From positions 41,934,770 to 41,998,769 of the forward strand of contig OZ020484.1 in NCBI GenBank assembly GCA_963971405.1: a DNA stretch of 64,000 bases, read 5' to 3'. Position numbers and translations under genes: made by a program. This DNA comes from Psococerastis gibbosa (taxonomy: Eukaryota; Arthropoda; Insecta; Psocodea; Psocidae). The notes under the pieces are model-generated. The model was not told where the DNA came from. It searched no databases and saw only the letters and a program-made list of their open reading frames with translations. Positions 54,896 through 64,000 of the stretch are shown in pieces. Position 1 is the first letter of the stretch; each line of letters opens with the position of its first letter.

Positions 54896-55096
54896 AACCT
54901 AATAACCTAGGTCCGATGTGACGACTGATACTTACCATTTAACTGATTTAAGTGACGCTAATCTTGGTATTATTATTATTATTATTATTATTGAATTGGC
55001 TCACATAGGCTAAATACGTCTGTTAATTCGGTAATAAAAACAAAAATAATAACAAGATAAGCGTCACTTAAATGATAAGTAAAAAAAACGTTATTT

Positions 55097-55184
55097 AATA
55101 AATAAAAAAAGGACTTCTTATTGTTTCTATTACTAAGCCAACCTAGCGGAGTTAGGGCTATAAAGCCCTCTCTTGCACTCAACT
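55097..55184 (-). repeat. tRNA-derived SINE, truncated copy
   Basis: AATAAAAAAAGGACTTCTTA tail and the AGCCAACCTAGCGGAGTTAG body; the head is missing. Confidence 0.6.
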
Positions 55185-55329
55185 TATTTAGTAGGGGAAG
55201 AAATATTTTACCCCATCAATTTAAGTTTGATGGCCAAAATGTGACGTCATATATGAAGGGGTGATAAGTTGCCGCCTGTGCCAGCTCCCAAACACCCAAT
55301 ACGAAATTGACTTGAATTACCTTCATATG

Positions 55330-55560
55330 TGTTGGAAGAGCTAAGGAGATGGGGCACAAGATAGGGACGTGAGGGACTCCTTAAGAACCGCATAGTAGGG
55401 CAACACAGGACACCAATGCCAAGGAAGGCCGTACACAGAAGACCTCAAGCAAGATATTAAATGCGGAACCCACGTGGAACTCAATTGAGAAAAGCCCAGG
55501 ACAGAGAAGAATGGAGAAGGAGATGGAAATATTTGCTGCAAACCACAACATCCCAAATAG
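55330..55560 (+). pseudogene. Non-LTR retrotransposon C-terminal relic
   Basis: One frame reads RRPYTEDLKQDIKCG, a stop, then EKAQDREEWRRRWKYLL. DREEWRR after a basic stretch is the common end of such ORF2 proteins. Dead fragment about 0.3 kb before the KCTD gene. Confidence 0.5.
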
Positions 55561-55848
55561 AGTTGTGGTCAAGAGAGTAGATCCATTATCAGACTACATG
55601 CCTAGACCCTCATTGGGATGTTTAATCGATTTTTTAATCGACAGATAGCGACGAGAGAAAGAAAATACGTTAAGTCGATAACACCAGTGAAACAAGTTTG
55701 GGCTATAACATTCAGACGGATATTAGAATAGCCTTTCAAATTTGAGGGGAGGGGAATGTGTAAACGCGATTTTGGAAACTGCGCGGGAACGCGAACGGCC
55801 CCGCAGACGTGGAGTGTAGTGCACTACTCATGGTCACTGTCCCGCGAC

Positions 55849-56547
55849 ATGGCGGACTTGCCCTCGGTCGTCGAGCTCAACGTGGGGGGCGTGTACTATA
55901 CCACCGCCACTGCCACCCTTACCAAGGAACCCAACTCCCTCCTCGCAGCGATCTTCTCCGGTCAGGAACCGGCCCCACCGAAGGACGCCAAGGGTAAATA
56001 CTTCATCGACCGTGACGGAGTGCTCTTTCGCTACGTTTTAGACTTTCTAAGAAATGATTCCCTAGTCCTACCTGACAGTTTCCGCGAAAGAGACCGTTTG
56101 CTGCAAGAGGCGAACTATTTCCGTCTGCCAACCTTAGCGGAAGCTGCTCTTTCACAAATTGAGAACCGACAACCCGGATATATCACGATTGGGTACCGAG
56201 GCAGTTTTGCGTTCGGCAAAGATGGTCTAGCGGATGTCAAATTCCGGAAGTTGTCGCGGATTCTGGTGTGCGGCCGGGTGACTCTTTGTCGCGATGTTTT
56301 TGGAGAGAGTCTCAACGAAAGCCGTGATCCGGACCATGGCGGAACCGACCGCTACACGGCTCGCTTCTTCCTCAAGCATTCTTCCATCGAACAGGCTTTC
56401 GATATGCTGCAGGAGCAGGGTTTTCGGATGGTTGGCGCTGCGGGGTCTGGAACTGCAGGCAGCACGACAGCAGACCTGAAACCTGGCGTCGATGCCGAAG
56501 AAAATAGGTGGAATCATTACAACGAGTTTGTCTTCGTCCGTGATTGA
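55849..56547 (+). CDS. KCTD8/12/16-type BTB (T1) domain protein, intronless
   Basis: 232 aa from ATG 55849 (MADLPSVVELNVGG) to TGA 56545-56547. An in-frame ATG at 55756 would add 31 poorly conserved residues; I prefer 55849, where BTB homology begins. BTB/T1 covers about 6-105 (VELNVGGVYYTT, SLLAAIFSG, KYFIDRDGVLFRYVLDFLRN, LQEANYFRLP). The second domain starts GYITIGYRGSF and includes KFRKLSRILVCGRVTLCRDVFGESLNESRDPD, YTARFFLKHSSIEQAFDML and YNEFVFVRD. That is the H1 domain of KCTD8/12/16, which in vertebrates are auxiliary subunits of GABA-B receptors. Shorter than KCTD12 (about 325 aa) mainly because the linker is short. The coding region is more GC-rich than its surroundings. Cullin-3 binding or receptor association cannot be read from the sequence. 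Confidence 0.93.
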   Translation: MADLPSVVELNVGGVYYTTATATLTKEPNSLLAAIFSGQEPAPPKDAKGKYFIDRDGVLFRYVLDFLRNDSLVLPDSFRERDRLLQEANYFRLPTLAEAALSQIENRQPGYITIGYRGSFAFGKDGLADVKFRKLSRILVCGRVTLCRDVFGESLNESRDPDHGGTDRYTARFFLKHSSIEQAFDMLQEQGFRMVGAAGSGTAGSTTADLKPGVDAEENRWNHYNEFVFVRD

Positions 56548-57878
56548 CTTGTCGGAGTGTAAATGTGACTAGATGCATTCTCAATTTTTACATTGGTTAT
56601 GAAAACATGATGTTAGATGAATTGTTTGCAGATGTTACTGAATACAACAGAGCAGAGATGGCTTTCGTTGTAAGTATTTATATTTTGTAGATCTTGGTAA
56701 TTGCTTTCATTTCTTTTTAGTGGGCGATCATGTAAAATTTATAGACGGTAAACCTATAGTTAAACGTGTTTCATCATATCACCAATCCGGGTACAAAAAT
56801 TGTACTTATGTTTACGGATTAGGTATCGTTATATAGGCCTATGATTGGTGTTTGTATACTTATTGAATACATCAGCAGACCAATGCGTGATTGTCTATAT
56901 TTAAGAACACCACAATGCGGTTGATTTGTTAATGGTATAGCCAACTTACTGTAAGAATGATTTAATTTCTTAAAAAGCGACTTTATCCCAAATTCAAATC
57001 ATGCCTACCAATTGCAGAAGGTACATTTCATATTATGTTGTTTATGGCAAAGGGAAGTTTATTTGTAAATTACATTTGCGTACCTACTTAGCATTCTCAC
57101 TTCGTGAAGTTTTTCTCATATGCGTGTAGATGAGCTAAACGTACAGTAGGTATCTGCTGTTTGGTAACAAGTGTACTTGATACAAAAACGCGACATTTCC
57201 GCTTGAGAGCTGCATTGCAACTTGGGTTACAGCCAGGTCTTCTTTCAGCAGTGCCACATAGTAATTTAGATTATTGTGGGAGTAAAGAACGTGCAAAGCA
57301 GTTATACTGAGATAAATATTTAACCGTGATCCGTGAACAAGAACTTGGCAAAGCTCACGATTTTGCAGTATACTGTATGTCTATGACAATTAAAGTTGCA
57401 TCCTATATAAAATACAGAAGAATATGTACCCAATTTATCAATTTTTATTTGTAGTGTTATATGGTATATAGGCTATAGAAATGTTACAATTCAAGGACCG
57501 AGTATTGCATTTTTTAGAGGCAGCAATTTTACTTTTTACGTGAGGGGGGTCTATAGAAGCTTAACCTCATGTTTGTGGGGTCCCCACCCTTGTCCCCCCC
57601 CCCATATTGAAAAAATGGTGAAATTTTTTTTGCGATATCTCGGAAACTATGCGTCTTACAAAAAACATTTACACACATAATTTGTAGCAAATTGTTTTGC
57701 CTACAAATATGTGTATATAACTTTTCGTCCTAAATTAAAAATAAAAGAAGTTATAAGCAAAAATGTAAGGAACGTTTTATAACAATTTTCTTTTTTGCTC
57801 TATAACTTTTTTTATTAAAAAAATTACCTCAGAGCAATCTTGTAGATGATTTTTTGATGAAAATTTTTACATATAACG
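56548..57878. other. Noncoding stretch after the KCTD gene
   Basis: AT-rich; includes a G/C-tract block at 57540-57605. No further coding exon recognised. It may include the KCTD 3'UTR. Confidence 0.4.
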
Positions 57879-59337
57879 TTTTTTATTTCATTCATTTAAA
57901 ACGCTGTTACAGCGCTACAAAGTTGACCGGGCTCGTCAATGCTCATGATGAGAATCCTGTCGAAACGAAATGTTTCACTTATTTTTTATATTTTTATATT
58001 GTAAATATATTCTTACAAAATTTTTGTTAAATTTGTACAACTTTACTTATTCATTCCTAACTGTTTTCTCCACTACCTATGGGGTAGATTCTGTAGCCGC
58101 GTTTTTTTAAGTAGGCCTACTCCACGGACCTTTTGCTTATATAACGTAATCCTCGACATCATAATATTTTTAATCACTTATTAGCTAGCTACTCTAATCG
58201 AATTTTCTTCGACTGCTCAGAATCTAAATCAAGGACAAATGTGAAAGTTTGAGGAATGACAGGAATTAAAATTGGAGTCCTAGTTGGAAGTTCATCTTCA
58301 AATTAATTTTCTTCCATTAACTTTGATATTTCCATAATGTTGCTGCATGTTTCGCTCGAACAATGGAGGCATACTGTAGAGCATTTCAGGCCTGCTTTTC
58401 TGCAGCCACTCATGATGCTTCCACAGTTTCCTTTGCATCTGCTGAAAATTAATTTCATGAGATCGGGGGGTGCTGGAGGGTTGAAAACTTGTATTGGCAT
58501 CCAAATGTTTGCATGCTTTTTCCAGCCCCAATCTTCAGGATTTTGATATCTTGCGAGCCACGACTGGACCAGGCGATATACTCGGAGACTGTGAAAACGA
58601 GCAGCATCTTCTGTTGGAGGCAGCGATGATAAATTAAATGAATTTTTAGTCACTGTCTTGGCAAATCGTGTGTATCGTAAGCCGTCTAGATAGTCGTCTT
58701 TATTACCGCCATATAAAGCTATGAAAAAACGTTCGCCAACAAGAGTGAGCAAAGATGGATCGACTTTCTAACTCAGGAATAGCGCGGTGCCACCAGCTAA
58801 TTCAGGATGTTTCTCCATAATTTTCAACACAAGATGCTGCTCGTTTTCACAGTTTCTGAGTATATCACCAGGTCCAGTCGTGGCTCGGAAGATATCAAAA
58901 TCCTGAAGATTGGGGCTTTGAATTTGAAGAATAAATTCCAATTATGACTCCATTTTTAACTCCTGTCATTCCTCAAACTTTCTTATATGTCGTTGATTTA
59001 GATTCTAAGCCACAGTCTGGACCATAGAAGAAAAGTCGATTAGAGATGTCGAGGATTACGTTATAAGCCAGATGTCCGTGGAGTAGGCCTACTGGGGGTA
59101 CCACGTAAAAAAAACTTGTCTACAGACTCTACCCCATAGGTAGCGGCGAAAAGAGTTAGGAATTAATGAGTAAAGTTGTACGAATTTAACAAAAATTTGG
59201 TAAGAATATATTTACAATAAAAAAAATAAAAAATAAGTGAAAGATTTCGTTTCGACCGGATTCTCATCATGAGCATTGACGAGCCCGGTCAACTTTGTAG
59301 CGCTGTAACAGCGTTTTAAATGAATTAAATAAAAAAG
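57879..59337. mobile_element. 1.4-kb imperfect palindrome with CXC-domain ORF
   Basis: Left arm 57879-58625 and right arm about 58830-59337 are inverse copies (AAAACGCTGTTACAGCGCTA, GCTCATGATGAGAATCC, GTCATTCCTCAAACTTTC, GAGCAGCATCTT). The right arm lacks the sequence equivalent to about 58303-58530. It looks like two inverted copies of one mobile sequence. Confidence 0.7.
58303..58752 (-). CDS. Tesmin/TSO1-like CXC-domain ORF (transposon-associated fragment)
   Basis: 149 codons, MLTLVGERFFIALYGG... The middle has LPPTEDAARFHSLRVYRLVQSW and EDWGWKKH. The C-terminus is Cys-rich: CKGNCGS, GCRKAGLKCSTVCLHC, ETCSN, the spacing of a CXC (CRC-like) domain. Similar segments (PP.S.AA..HS.R.Y...Q.W, then CXC) are multicopy in arthropod genomes and likely mobile. 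The start is arbitrary, as family members extend further upstream; probably a truncated fragment. It lies within the left arm of the palindrome. Confidence 0.5.
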   Translation of the reverse strand: MLTLVGERFFIALYGGNKDDYLDGLRYTRFAKTVTKNSFNLSSLPPTEDAARFHSLRVYRLVQSWLARYQNPEDWGWKKHANIWMPIQVFNPPAPPDLMKLIFSRCKGNCGSIMSGCRKAGLKCSTVCLHCSSETCSNIMEISKLMEEN

Positions 59338-59398
59338 GCCATATTTATTTCATTCTCTAATTTCGAGTATAAATACAGACACGATATACAAATAGGTA

Positions 59399-59492
59399 TA
59401 CTACCCAACCACGATAGGAATGCATTTGGAACACTTATAAAAATCGAACAAACAAAGTGTTCCGATAATGTCCTTCTATCGTGGTCAGGTAG
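59399..59492. repeat. Short hairpin repeat
   Basis: ACTACCCAACCACGATAGGA and the inverse CTATCGTGGTCAGGTAGT enclose GGAACACTT / AAGTGTTCC; about 94 bp. MITE-like, no target duplication read. Confidence 0.5.
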
Positions 59493-59961
59493 TAGCTACC
59501 TGTAGCTAACCACATCTCATCATTAAAATGAAAATCATTCGGTACTATTTGTTGTATGATAACATATATAGAGTTTAACTTGAAAACTAAGAGCTTGTGG
59601 TAGCTATTTCAGAGGAGCAAAATACCAATACTGGTACTATAATGATTGTATTTTTATTAATACATGAAGATGGGCTATATAGGTACATAAGCGATAGTGG
59701 GCCTACACAATATTCTGTCAATCTTGTCGGGTTGAGAATGGATCTATATAGGTAGAAAAGAGCTCAGATCTGTCAATTGAAAGCTGAACAAATGGGGGCC
59801 GAGTGAAAAGCTACGGGAAGTCGAGGAAGACGTATTGGGCGCTTCTGTCACATGCGAAAGACTTTCCTCGGACTTAATGACCCACTGCATGGCACCCTAT
59901 ACAATTCCCATCTGTCCACGTCCTACAGACTTTGCTCCTTTTTCCAGCAGTATTCGCCTTT

Positions 59962-60171
59962 TGCATCGTCATCCATTGGCATAGCTTGCTCTTCCTTGGA
60001 ATTATTAGACATGCTGCCCACCTGCAGTCCGAACGTTGAGCTGGCTTAACACTGCTCTGACCAAATTGCATCCTCATCCATTGGCATAGCTTGCTCTTCC
60101 TTGGAATTATTAGACATGCTGCCCACCTGCAGTCCGAACGTTGAGCTGGCTTAACACTGCTCTGACCAAAT
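59962..60171. repeat. 105-bp tandem duplication (two units)
   Basis: Two near-identical 105-bp units (59962-60066, 60067-60171), each with CATTGGCATAGCTTGCTCTT and CTGCAGTCCGAACGTTGAGC. The length is 35 codons, so a 140-codon - strand frame (60296-59874) repeats FGQSSVKPAQRSDCRWAACL in phase. No protein family recognised. Confidence 0.8.
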
Positions 60172-60454
60172 GACCTCGCCTGAATCATCGTGTACATTGT
60201 AGAGGTTGCATAAAACCGGTCAGAACGAAAATTACATAATTTACCAGTCAGATGGGAGTTGGCAATTGTGCGGAAAAGTGTGGAAAAGAGCCCCAAACCA
60301 TATAGGAAATAGTTGATAACTCTAAATCGGAAGGAAAAACATGTTGGGCCGAACTGCTGCTCAACAATAACTAATGTTCAGGATAAAATTGTGAAAATGG
60401 GAAGTATTTTCAGCAAATATGTTCGCCATATGTTGGCGACTCCGGTACGATCGT

Positions 60455-60765
60455 ATAGTTAATGCACGGTGTTGCTAACTTGGGACTAGTCAGTTAGCCT
60501 ACTTGATTGCCCATCTAACCGTACCTTACATACGATACAATGCTCGTTCGATCGCCATATATCTAGGTCCTCTACCAGCGTGTTATTCCACAATAGTATG
60601 GGGTGTTATATTTTCAGTAAATACGTCCTCCACACTCAGAACTCAGACCGCATTGGTATGCTTGTAGAGATTTAGCCCATACACTGTGACGCTATAACTT
60701 GGGACAAAGCTGTTAGCCTACTTTATTGTATTGCTAACCGTACCTTACTTACAAGCCTCGTCCAT
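60455..60765. repeat. Diverged direct duplication
   Basis: 60455-60575 and 60645-60765 share TAACTTGGGACWA, AGTTAGCCTACTTKATTG and CTAACCGTACCTTAC in order. Confidence 0.5.
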
Positions 60766-60769
60766 GCAT

Positions 60770-61950
60770 CTCTGTGTCGCGGACCCTCCACTACCATCTT
60801 ACTCCACATTTGTATTTAGACTATATTATATAGACCTATGTATAGGTCTTCTTAATTCCGAGTCGTTCAGCCTATGTATTCTTGAGTGGTCGAGTTAGTG
60901 TCTTCCTGCGGGTTATCGGAGGAAAGCATTTACTAGCGCAGCTCCTGAGTCTGTGGAAACCTGGTTAAATGCCCCAGACTAGACGAATGCAACAGACAAA
61001 GTCTTATCCATATTACTGCAAGGAGGTGAGGGGGGGGGGGGTTCTCTTCAGTGGGAAAATTATTGCAAATTATGCAATTAGTGCAAATTATTGGATTTAT
61101 TCAGAAACAATGAAACAACAGCGCGAGGCCTGCACTGGCCGCCTCAAGTACGAGGGTGGCCCTGGACCTAGCTGTCGTAAATCGCCTCTTTAGCTTGACT
61201 ACTTAATGAACTTTATTTCAATTGAGCTCTTTGTTGTTTTCGTGAAGGTAAATAATGTTAATCGTCCAATTTTCTGCAATATGTGTGGTGAAACATTGAC
61301 AGGCTTTTCGGGAGTATGTAATGTAACCGTGAGGGGCAAAGAGCCAAGTCATACGCGGGGTCAAGAGCTTCCCCTGGAACTTGTTGCGGGGTAGTGGTGG
61401 AAGGGGAAGGGTTTGAAGTAGTTGAGGGGGGGGGGGAGGGTGTAACAAAGTTGTCAGCACTCTTATATTTTATCATGCATTCAAGTGGGTCATTTTCTTT
61501 TACACTCTCTACAGAGAGCTCCCCCGAGTTCATATTAATTAAAACCTTTCACAATTTCACTTATATAATTTTGCTGAATTTTCAATTTTCGCTCGACTAA
61601 AAGATCGGTTGTTTGTTATAGCTGCTGCTATACGTGAAGGATTTTGAAAGTGGTGGAATTCATTATACGATGCAGTAGCATGAACTCTATTGTACATTAA
61701 AAATGTTAGGCTACCTGTTAAACCCAAAAACATGCCTAAATTTGTAGCTTTAACTTTGAAGTAGGTAGCCTATCGTTTATTTAAAATAATAGTCATGAAA
61801 GTAAACAAATGCATCCAATCTACCGTTTACGAATGATATTATAGAGTACATATTATACTATTATTATTAATTATATCGTTCACTGAGGTAGGTGTTTGAG
61901 ACCATTGATCATCACTAACAAGTGGTCTAGAGTGTATTTGCACATTTTAA
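60770..61950. other. Unrecognised stretch with short ORFs
   Basis: A 91-codon - strand frame (61533-61258) has a Pro/Ser/Thr-rich middle and a 74-codon + frame lies at 60969; neither resembles a known family. G-tracts at 61028 and 61425. No splice-consistent gene model found. Confidence 0.4.
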
Positions 61951-61952
61951 AA

Positions 61953-62165
61953 TTAATTAGCACTTTCCTCACAGATCCATGGAAGCGACTTCCCGAAGCC
62001 AGCTACTAGGAGCAGAGGCACTTCTTTCATAAGGTCAGAATTCGGTAAAGCGAAACTATCGAGATACTTGTACCTCTTTGTGAAAGAGGGGCATTCGCAG
62101 AGCATGTGCCATATGCAGTACCTAATAACATAACCAACTGGTTGACGACTGTCTTTAGAAATCAA
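61953..62165 (-). pseudogene. Possible non-LTR retroelement tail
   Basis: The frame reads YCIWHMLCECPSFTKRYKYL then PLLLVAGFGKSLPW. HMLCECPSF...R with a later hydrophobic F block resembles the end of the RNase H-side region in Jockey-type elements. No RT nearby. Confidence 0.4.
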
Positions 62166-62169
62166 AGGC

Positions 62170-63580
62170 TCAGGTACAGCAAATTACCAATTCAAAACGT
62201 GTTTTTTTATATTAAAAAGTCTACCGACTTTACGCTTCACTTTACACTTTATATCAAAATACAAAACGAGGGTGCAACCAAAATATGATACGTTATTTCC
62301 AAGTCCAATGAAAACTTTTGAGTTTGGTGAGTAAATTTCTTTGACAACCCGTCAGTCTCTTTTTATCTGCAATATAGATATTTACCACCTCTATTTAACT
62401 TATGGCAATAATACGTAGAGAACGTATTTAATTGGCAATGGTCAACGGGAATTCCCAATGGGAATTGACTCAATTAGTCAATTGATCGAGTGAGGAGGGA
62501 GTGGACACTGGCTTCATGAACGGCAGTAAATTAGTAATGAGGACGCTCAGCGGGTAAATGAAATTCTGCAAAAGTTTTCCGATGTTAATACCCCGTGGGT
62601 GTCGTTTGGTTACCCGATTTCCCGTCGTGTCGTGTACTCTTTCGTTGCGATGCCGCATCTCCCATGTCCCCAATACATTTTCGTTAACATCAAATCCAAG
62701 TTTAAATACTTATGTAATTAGTAGCATTAATTCTAATACGAAGCGCGAAAATAGCAAATCATCCCAAGTTATCAAACCCACCGACGCTGGAGTGTCTGCA
62801 CATTTTTCTGTTTTACATGCTAAGTGTTTGGGATTTATGGATTTCGTGGGAATTCATGTTGAGGTATCGACTATATCAATCGCCTCATTGGACATACATC
62901 AATATTGCACCATTTTTGTGAAAAGGTCATTAGGATATTGTATTCCATGTCATTAAGGCAAAGTGTACAGGTATATTATTGTGACCAACTGTCAATGCTG
63001 GGCAATTTTCGTATTGGACAATGCTACCAACCATCAGCTAATTCAAATGCAAGCAAATCATTAGGTTTTGAAGTCATTTCTCTATGAATTCCTGTATGGA
63101 AGTTCTCCATTACCGAATGGTGCGGTAACAGATGGCTGACAAGAATGGATGCTGACGTCAGCGAGATTTCATGGTTGCCTTAACGTAATTTGGTAACTGG
63201 CCTTAGTTAAACCTGAGATATAAATATATGGAGGTCGCTATTTAGCTTGCACATAAATTTGCATGTGAGTGACAATGACTACTAGCCAGCCACGGTCTTA
63301 GGATGACATTCGGAACATTTTGTTTATTTGAAAACTTGCATAAGCGGAACACCGAGTTTATTCAATTTTAATAAGAGTTCCAAATTATATCCTATCGTAG
63401 TGATTGTAGTAAATCGTAACATTAACGTTAAAGTGTTTTCCCTCTGCAGTTTCGCTTCGGCTAGGTTATATCGTTTGAATCCACTTTGTCGCCAGTTAAC
63501 AAGACTTATAATTTGTTGGCGTGAAACAGGCGATAAGTGGTTCATTTGGCTAGTTCAAAAATTTTCAGCGACAGGTCTAC
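62170..63580. other. No recognised gene
   Basis: A 132-codon frame at 62558-62956 and a 100-codon frame at 63328 show no family resemblance and no flanking exon structure. Confidence 0.4.
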
Positions 63581-63581
63581 T

Positions 63582-63806
63582 ATGGCGTTTAAAGAATAAC
63601 TTATTCGGAAATAATATTAAACAATTATAAAGGAACCCCACTAAATATAGCTTTACTTTTGGGAGTTAACGTATACTAAATTAATGTTCCAAATTGTTTT
63701 GTCAACAGAGATTAATTGTTGAATATGAACAAAATTAATTGCTTTTGCTAGGAGAGGACAACTTTTAAATCATTCCCAGTGTAAGTTATTCTTTAAACGC
63801 CATGGC
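63582..63806. repeat. MITE-like inverted repeat, about 225 bp
   Basis: Ends TGGCGTTTAAAGAATAACTTA and TAAGTTATTCTTTAAACGCCA are inverse over about 21 bp; AT-rich interior, no ORF. Confidence 0.55.
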
Positions 63807-64000
63807 CTGCGGGTAGCTTAACATTTATATTATTATTGTACCTAACATGCTTCAAATTGTAGCTACTTCAAATTGTATTTTTTTTTCTTTTTGAACCTAA
63901 TTTCTTTGCATTGATATTGTTTCCGTTGCCCTAGAAAATTATTTGTCTCCAAACATGCAAAACCTGCCCCATGCTTTACCTTAAATCGTATGAGTTTATC

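Noticed and set aside
55756..55848. N-terminal extension of the KCTD protein
   Set aside because: Open in frame but not similar to family members; the BTB domain begins right after the ATG at 55849.
61258..61533. Pro/Ser/Thr-rich - strand frame as a gene
   Set aside because: Composition is driven by a G/C tract; no homology or splice structure.
62558..62956. 132-codon + strand frame
   Set aside because: No recognised domain, no conserved start context, and no supporting exons.

Overview
This window is nuclear DNA from an invertebrate animal, most likely an arthropod (perhaps a crustacean; that part is a guess). Every recognisable gene is a conserved animal gene. Five of the six are split by GT-AG introns of about 0.2 to 5.4 kb, and the introns and gaps are packed with transposon debris (Penelope-like and other non-LTR retrotransposon relics, tRNA-derived SINEs, many foldback MITEs). 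I see no bacterial operons, CRISPR arrays or phage genes.

Genes, left to right. (1) The 3' part of NOC3L (ribosome biogenesis, + strand, coding exons 1-6407, gene enters from the left edge). (2) A complete RalBP1/RLIP gene on the - strand (ten coding exons, 18887 down to 7607, 630 aa). (3) PUS1, tRNA pseudouridine synthase (+, five coding exons, 21035-26019, 410 aa). (4) APIP, methylthioribulose-1-phosphate dehydratase (+, 26731-32329, 242 aa). (5) A DRAM/TMEM150-type six-span membrane protein (+, 41132-50785, about 259 aa; last exon tentative). (6) An intronless KCTD8/12/16-type BTB gene (+, 55849-56547, 232 aa). The exon models were joined by hand; every junction keeps frame with GT/AG ends. 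The genes belong to unrelated housekeeping pathways and show no shared regulation.

Between and inside them: NOC3L introns hold a cluster of 140-170 bp MITEs and a composite 1.4 kb repeat. RalBP1 introns hold a Penelope-type GIY-YIG relic and five foldback elements. APIP intron 2 is a nested stack of inserts. 32.4-41.1 kb is a repeat-only gap with nested foldbacks, a 0.3-kb tandem array and C/G-rich repeats. 41.6-45.0 kb carries further copies of the RalBP1-type foldbacks. 50.8-55.8 kb holds tRNA-like elements in a foldback. 56.5-64 kb is mostly unrecognised apart from a 1.4 kb palindrome carrying a CXC-domain ORF.

The most striking signal is the foldback family. Members share outer ends (GGCG...) and an inner core (GACGTGGTAGCAGACA) and mostly sit between 3-bp TTA or TAA duplications. 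In several members the stretch between end and core differs from other copies, yet matches its own partner arm almost perfectly. Some have a second foldback in their loop, with a loop segment found in both orientations and carrying the start of a possible transposon ORF.
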